Shown: piece after piece, positions 58,233-64,000 of the stretch
How positions within the stretch are numbered: position 1 is the first letter of the stretch
Layout of the letters: each line of letters begins with the position of its first letter
Origin: Gavia stellata
Lineage: Eukaryota > Chordata > Aves > Gaviiformes > Gaviidae
DNA: 64,000 nt
NCBI RefSeq assembly: GCF_030936135.1
Contig: NC_082603.1
Span: 33,233,236-33,297,235 of the forward strand
Reading direction: 5' to 3'
Notes under the pieces: generated by a model
Seen by the model: only the letters and a program-made list of their open reading frames with translations
What the model was told of the DNA's origin: nothing
Databases searched by the model: none
Made by a program: the position numbers and the translations under genes

Positions 58233-60485
58233 GAGCCAAGAGCCTTCATTTACCGTATTTCTCTCGTCTTTCTCAAAATGGGTCTATAAACCCTTACAGG
58301 GAAATATCTGCCCCTGAAAACACAATATTCCCTATAAGCGTTTTCAAAGACTAAGAAATCACCTAATACTTTTGTTACCCTTCTTGTCACCCCACCCAGC
58401 AGCGCGTTGCCGAGCCCCTTGTGTGTGGCTGCCATCGGCTGATGGCTGTCACCAGCGCTGGACCAGGGGATGTCACCAGCACTTGACCGCGGCAGGGACC
58501 TGGTGCATCCCCACCGAACGACTACAGCCACCAGCTGGGGAAAGCTGCGCAGACTCCGGGCATTGCGCTCCGGCAGCTTTTTCTGCTGAAATGGCACTAG
58601 ATGGAGCAATTGACAAAATATTGTATTTCTGCTGCCTTCAGCCAGGAGTCTGGTGGCTCTGCCGGAGGGGCTGCTCCGAGGATGCTCCATCCTCTCAACC
58701 CCAACAGGGAAGGCAAACTCCCAAACCTCTGAGCTGCCTTTTTCCCCTGCAAATAGGTACGTGCTGCAAAAAGGAGACACCTGGGTACCACGATGAGAGA
58801 TTTTTAGGAAATGAAATCACAGTCCGTCTCACCCTTGCTGATAACTGCCCTCCTCCCTGGGGAAAGCGGGGCTGTGGGGATGGGATGGGGAGCAGCTCAG
58901 CCCCGCAGACCCCAAAGCGGAGATGCTGTCGATGTGCCCGACACGCTGCCCCTGCGGCAGCTCGTTCCCCTGCAGCAAATAAATCTGCCTTTGCTGCTGA
59001 GACGTTCGTCTCTTCTGAGAATATTAAATTCTGCTGAGAGTCACTGAGCTGACACCATCCAAGCCGCTGACGGGGCAGTTTCTGGGTGATAAACCAAGAG
59101 GTGCTGATTTTCTCTGCCACCCAGACTGGGGAAGGAAAGAGAAAGCAGAATTCATTGTGTTTCATACCCTGTGCTTCAGCTCAGACCCAAGAAAGCTGCC
59201 GGCCCCCGGTTTTGCCTCTCCCCCAGTGCTAAGCCTGAAGAGGCTCACCCCAGCACCCCGTCCTCACCCGCCGTGGGGAGGCAGCGGGCAGGAGCTGCCC
59301 GCAGATGTCCAGGGAGCCGAGCCAAGGCACGTCTCCACCGCCTGGGAACGGCCCGCTCATTTAATTAACCACGGAGGTTGTGTTCACCAGTTGCATGGGG
59401 CCCTGCGTGTGCGTCGGGCTCGAGCTGGTCTGCGCTCTCCTTGTGCTTTGAACGCCGTCATGGCCCCATTTTGGAGGCCAATGGCCGTTCCTCACTCCTT
59501 TCTCCCCATGCCCATGTCCCCCCATGGCTCCGGCCCCGCTCCTGCCCCGTCAGAGGGAGCAGGGTCCTTCCCTGCGCCGGAGACTGAGGATACTGATATT
59601 TACAGTGCAAGATAGGAGTTAACCTTTAAGGAAAGCTAACTGCAACATTTGAAGTAGCCTGGACAACGTTAACAAATTACTGCAATTATTTCATCCCCTT
59701 TTCTGCTTTATATGGTCTGAAGCTGACGCCAAGGAACCGTCTGCATCCCCGCAGCGGGAGCAGAGCCCGCTTTGCCGTTTCTTTTCCCAGCCGGAGGCCC
59801 ACCGCCCCTCACACGAGACCCGTGATGTTTTTACCACCCCGCAGACGCAGGCGCTGAGCACAAGGCAGCCTTTTGTCTGGGTCTGATCACAGGGACCGCG
59901 CATTTCGCCACGGACCCGGCGTTTTCATTCCTCGCATATCTTGCAGCTGATGTCAGGATGGCGAGGGGGCGACCGCGGGGGCCCTCCTGCTCCGGGGTGG
60001 GGGGCACAGCGCGGCCGCGTCTCCATGCGTCCCCACCCCAAAATTTCTGGATATTGCCTTCCAACCCTGGTGCCCCCAGGGAGGCATCTCTCCCGCGCCT
60101 TGGCAGCTCGCAAGCGGTGGGAGGAACAATTTGGGATCATCTGGTTTTTGGCAAGGAGGGGGGAAGCCACCGGCTGTTTCTTTTGCGTGGGGCGGTTATC
60201 GACACCGAATCACGCCCGGAAGGCGGCTGGCTGGGGTGAGAGGGTCTGACGTGGCTCTGGCCAGGTCCAGCACCAGCGAGGTCGGCCGGGGCACGGAGGA
60301 AAGCAGGGGGCAAAGCGGGGACAGACACAGCCCCAGTGGGGTCAGGGGCTCTGCTCCCCCGGGGGTCGGTGCCCCAGCGCAGCCCCTGCACGGTCACGTG
60401 CCAAGTGGTTGTACGGTTGCTTCAAAACCAGCATCTGCCGTAGAGCTGAGCCTGCCGGCCATGGATGAGGTCTCCAAGCGTGGGG

Positions 60486-60624
60486 CATAGAATCATAGGA
60501 TGTTTTGGGTTGGAAGGGACCCTTAAAGGTCATCTAGTCCAACCCCTCTGCAATCAACAGGGACATCTTCAACTAGGTCAGGTTGCTCAGAGCCCCGTCC
60601 AACCTGACCTTGAACGTTTCCAGG
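60486..60624 (-). mobile_element. CR1 LINE fragment of a second subfamily
   Basis: Begins CATAGAATCATAGGATG, with TTGGAAGGGACCCTTAAAGG and CATCTAGTCCAACCCCTCTG. It is the reverse complement of a CR1 3' end whose inner sequence differs from the three other copies in the window. About 140 bp; it ends abruptly after CGTTTCCAGG. Confidence 0.85.
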
Positions 60625-62231
60625 CGTTCAGAGTCCCCTTCTCCCCAGGATGGACCTTGGGTGGAGCTGGCTGTTGTTCCTCTGCCATCTCCCCTTTGGC
60701 ACCACCATCCTCCCTTCTCACCCCTGTTCTGCCACCAAAGCACTGGTTGTCCAGCATGGTGCTCAGGCAACCCCGGCATCCCCAGGGACACCCGATGGGC
60801 TCACGTGCATGTGGGTCGGGGCACGACGTCTGGGTGCCAGAGGGCTTTCTCTGGTTATCAGCAAACTAGAGGGAAAAACAAAGGATCACTGAAAGTCATC
60901 CCGTTTTCAGTCCCAGTATGGATGCTAAGGGCTACGCAGAGTGACGTGGTTCTCCATGACCATGGACGTGCTTTGGATGAGACTGTTGAGTCCCTGCTCC
61001 CCTCTTTGCAGCAAAAGAAAGGGGCACACTAGAAATGGCCATAAGGAGAGTGGAAAAATCATGTTCAGCTGAGTTTCTCGTCATTCTTTCCCTTCACAGC
61101 CAAGCAGCTCCTAGATGGTGAGCCCGTAATAATCATTAGATTAATTTCTTTCCTTGCTGTGACTTAATTGTCTCCATTTGTATTGTACAGCGCTCGCACT
61201 GGGTATGTATTTTCGCTTGCCTATATTTAGTTTGATCCCTACCATGACAGCGAAATATATAAATTAAGGCTGGCTCTTGGGCACTTCGTGGCACCGAGAT
61301 CCCGCAGATGATTTTCCATCAGTTTTGTGCCGTCTGGTACTTTGACAGCGTGCTGCTGGGCACTGGGAGATGCCGAGGGCAGCGTCGAACCCTCTACAGT
61401 CCCTCAGGGTCCACGTGAGCGGAGGAACTGCTCTGGGGGGGTCACCCCATGGGAGCCGCTGCTCCCTGGGAAGACGGTTTGAGGGGAAAAGAGGAAATAC
61501 GAGGCAAAGGAATGAAAATAAACATTCCGGGGTTGTACGCGTTAACCAGCCTGGGCTGCAGGGACGGGAACGTGAGGGAAAAAGGGGACGCGGAGGGAGG
61601 CAGGGGGAAGGCAGGAAAGTCCATGCTTCCTCGCTGCAGAGCTGCAGCACGGCCCCAAAATAACGTGCCCTGACCCCGAATCGCACTACGGTGAGCTGGA
61701 TATCCCGAGGGATCCCGCAGACAGGCGCTTCCCAAAGCCACCCTGATCCTTAGCAGAAAATCTCCCACGTTTATTATGTTGAAGCCAGAAAGTTCACCTC
61801 CCTCCGGGAAGCAGCGGGAGTCGGAGTGAAATTCCTCTCCGCAATCGCGGCTCCAGAGCTGGCGGAAAAAAAAACCAGTGAAAATTGTCACAAAATGGTA
61901 TTATGGCTCTTTCTGTTTGCAGCCGGGGCCTGGCAGCGATGCCACGGGTGCTCACGCTGGCTCTGAACCCAGGAACGCAAATCGGGGTGATTCTCGCAAA
62001 AACACCCACCCTGCCATGCGGTGAGCTGGGGCCCGGGACCTCGGGGGGGTCACTGATCTGAAGAAACACCTCAAAAATGACGGATTTAATGACATGCATG
62101 TATGTGCAGTCACCACGGGCTGTCCTTCCCCGTTCCGTTGCTTTTAGGGGTCGGTCTGTCCGTCAGAGCATCCCTGCTGCCGGCGATGGGGACAGGCACA
62201 GGAGCAAACGCAGGTCAAGGTTTTACTTGAG

Positions 62232-62237
62232 TTTATT
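62232..62237 (-). terminator. KANK4: Candidate KANK4 poly(A) signal (AATAAA on - strand)
   Basis: On the minus strand the sequence reads TATAAATAAACTCAAG, followed about 25 bases later by a TGCGTTTGCTCCTGTG stretch that could serve as the GU-rich element. It would give a 3' UTR of 1.6 kb. A proximal ATTAAA (complement of 63304-63309) is an alternative. Confidence 0.4.
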
Positions 62238-63828
62238 TATACATAAAGGAGGTAACTGCATTTTGCATTTAAAAAAAGGCAGATAGACAATTGAGATGAT
62301 GAATGCTTCTGACTGAAAACATGAAGAAAGGAAAGAAACGGAGCAGACGGCAAATTTCAGCGGAAAACAGAGGGCAGGGTCTGTCCTCCCCTCCCTGCAA
62401 GGCAGTGGGAGCGTTACCGGTGTGAGGACAGGGACTCGGCAATGGCTTTGCCGCGTATTGCAAATATGAGGGAAGGTGAAAGGGCAGCTCAAGAGAGACT
62501 TCGTCATGATGTGAATTGACTTACGAGCAACCAAAGTAGTCCAGGATTAGCTTCTGCTTAGTAACAGAAAAAGAAAAGTAATTAGCTAACGAGGGAGATT
62601 TGCTTTTAGTGATGGCAAGTAGATCTGGGTTTAGGGTATACTGTGCACCAGCTCAACTGGTGACGGCACCTACGTCCACCAAAGCCTACAGAGACCATCC
62701 ACCGGGTCCTGATGCAGCACAGCCTCATGAAACGGCACTTCCCAGTACATCGTGACTTAATGACAATGTAAAGATGTTTGGAAAGGTGGGGGCTGAGCCC
62801 TCCCTCTCTCTTTCTCAGTGGCAGAGGGATTTAAGAAAATAACCCTGCCCTACGTATGATTTGAGGTGATGTTGGACCGACCCTGTCGGTGCCCCGTGGC
62901 GGAGGCGGCCCTGGCACCGGCCAACTCCGGCAGCTAAATCATGGCATGACTTTACATGGGCGTAGTTTGGGCATCTGAAAGTTGAGCACAAGGGAAAGCG
63001 GAGAGCAGATGCTTGCCCAAAAGGCATCCGTCAGCAAAGTCGCTCCATGGAACTCCTGGACAATGTTAACGCATCCTGGGATGGGAATCTGTTGATCTTC
63101 TCGTGCCGTGCTCGGGATAATCTGATCCGCCCTGCTGTGCCTGAGCAGCGCACGCGCTGGTGCACGGTGCATGGCAATGGCTTCCCCGTTAGCGCAAACG
63201 TAGTTAGAAAAAATAAGAGCCATATGGTAATTCCAAATAGAGGCAAAACGATGTCTGTGTATCTGGGGCTGGTATACTCAAATATTTTCCTAGAGCATTA
63301 ATTTTTAATTCTTACATCAGACCCACATAAGCAAACATAAATAGGATTTTATATTTTACATAATCCATCCAGCTTGTGTTTGTTGTTACATACACTGAAT
63401 AATCACTGCCTGCCACTACATACAGAAGAGCTAATAATAAATATTAGGACACAAACTTACAAGTTAAATGAGATACAGTTAAGTAGTCGATTAAAAGGAC
63501 AACCATAATCAAAGGTTACAAAAGACTAAGTATTGCTTTTCTAATGTGCTTTTCTCCTTCCTTTCAGTCGCTCACCTGCCAAATCTATACTGGGAGGAGC
63601 GTATAGGAGAGCTTGGAGTCATTTGTGGCAATGTGCATGGATCAGGGGGGTGTAAGCAGGCTTAATGAGGAGAATTAGGCACAGGGAACGTATACAGATA
63701 ACTGACAGGGTTCATCCCCTTGTACGTATGGAACCCCGCGATATTGGCCCCGGCCGCCAAGGCGGGCAGGGGGGCCCTTACAAGAAGGAGTTGTTAATTC
63801 CCCGTCCTGGTTTCTTCTCCCCACTTGG
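62232..63828 (-). other. KANK4: Probable KANK4 3' UTR
   Basis: The segment follows the KANK4 stop codon on the minus strand and lacks coding potential. It is AT-rich between 63200 and 63560. Candidate poly(A) signals on the minus strand are ATTAAA (complement of 63304-63309) and AATAAA (complement of 62232-62237, in context GTATAAATAAACTC). The left limit is inferred from the latter. Confidence 0.45.
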
Positions 63829-63930
63829 TCACGCAGAGAGGGACGGGCTGTGCTCGGCGTGGGCTCGCAGGAGCGCTGCGATGTCCCCCCGGGCAGCGCC
63901 CTGGGCCAGCGACAGGGCCGAGTTACCGCC
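63829..63930 (-). CDS. KANK4: KANK4, last coding exon (C-terminal ankyrin repeat)
   Basis: On the minus strand an acceptor CTCCCCGCAG (complement of 63931-63940) is followed by a frame that reads GGNSALSLAQGAARGDIAAL, then LRAHAEHSPSLSA and TGA (complement of 63829-63831). This is 33 residues if the exon starts in phase 0. The pattern S/T-A-L-S-x-A-x-x-A-x-x-x-D-I-A-x-L-L-x-A-H is the last ankyrin repeat of KANK proteins, which are adaptors linking talin-containing adhesions to microtubule-capture complexes. The choice of KANK4 among the four paralogues rests mainly on position: in mammals it lies tail-to-tail downstream of PATJ. The rest of the gene is beyond the right edge. The repeat is diverged and GC-rich, so the paralogue is less certain than the family. 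Confidence 0.8.
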   Translation of the reverse strand, partial: GGNSALSLAQGAARGDIAALLRAHAEHSPSLSA

Positions 63931-64000
63931 CTGCGGGGAGGGAGGAGACGAAGACGTTACGGCCCGAATCCCTGCATCTCGCCCCGGCCACCCCCGTGAT
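63931..64000 (-). other. KANK4: KANK4 last intron, acceptor end
   Basis: Sequence upstream of the last exon on the minus strand, starting at the CAG acceptor. A C/T-rich tract sits directly before the acceptor. It runs off the window. Confidence 0.6.

Larger units (their letters stand above)
54496..62231. other. PATJ-KANK4 intergenic region
   Basis: GC-richer than the introns to the left. It contains two CR1 copies (57815-58232 and 60486-60624), a CpG-dense patch at about 59740-60480 with a GCGGCCGC site at 60011, and AT-rich islands at 55530-55790 and 61090-61270. Open frames up to 221 codons (58372-59037) overlap on both strands, show no domain and are probably due to high GC. Confidence 0.65.

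Noticed and set aside
57892..58239. 115-codon frame on -
   Set aside because: It is CR1 3' sequence read in one frame, not a host gene.
58372..59037. 221-codon open frame on +, longest in the window
   Set aside because: Cys/Pro/Ala-rich translation without domain, overlapped by a 156-codon frame on the other strand; typical of GC-rich non-coding DNA.
1..64000. Search for CRISPR arrays, operons, phage or plasmid genes
   Set aside because: Spliced vertebrate genes, CR1 elements and long AT-rich introns exclude a prokaryotic window; no regular spaced repeats seen.
1..64000. Endogenous retrovirus or other viral insertions, and tRNA or snRNA genes
   Set aside because: I saw no LTR pairs, no viral enzyme motifs and no cloverleaf-type A/B box sequences; a profile search could still find diverged ones.

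Overview
This is a eukaryotic, vertebrate-type window with split genes (GT-AG introns) and long AT-rich introns. Several fragments of CR1 LINEs carry the typical ATTCTATG-type 3' end. The CR1 copies, the low repeat load and the short introns point to a bird; I cannot name the species.

From about 9.3 to 51.8 kb the + strand carries the 3' part of one gene, which I identify as PATJ (INADL), the multi-PDZ scaffold of the Crumbs polarity complex. I could place 16 coding exons by reading frame, phase and splice sites. Joined, they encode about 583 residues in one uninterrupted frame: a linker and then four PDZ domains (PDZ7-PDZ10 in mammalian numbering), ending at a TGA at 51838-51840 immediately after the last beta strand of PDZ10. 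The N-terminal L27 domain and PDZ1-6 must lie upstream of the window, so bases 1-9321 are read as an intron. The introns hold no second gene that I can support. They contain two CR1 copies, small tandem duplications, homopolymers, two CpG-rich patches and some homeodomain-motif-rich AT stretches.

From 51.8 to about 54.5 kb lies the likely PATJ 3' UTR, with several AATAAA hexamers. From 54.5 to about 62.2 kb is a distinctly GC-richer intergenic segment with two more CR1 copies, a CpG-dense patch near 60 kb and two AT-rich islands that look like possible conserved non-coding elements. At the right edge (63829-63930, - strand) is the last coding exon of an ankyrin-repeat gene that matches the C-terminus of the KANK family. 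Since KANK4 is the tail-to-tail neighbour of PATJ in mammals, I call it KANK4. Its 3' UTR probably runs leftwards to about 62.2 kb.

I found no new molecular system. The points most worth checking concern splicing of PATJ (two NAGNAG tandem acceptors, a 38-nt exon with an unusual donor, and a weak donor with short read-through), CpG-rich patches inside introns, and possible regulatory elements in the PATJ-KANK4 interval.
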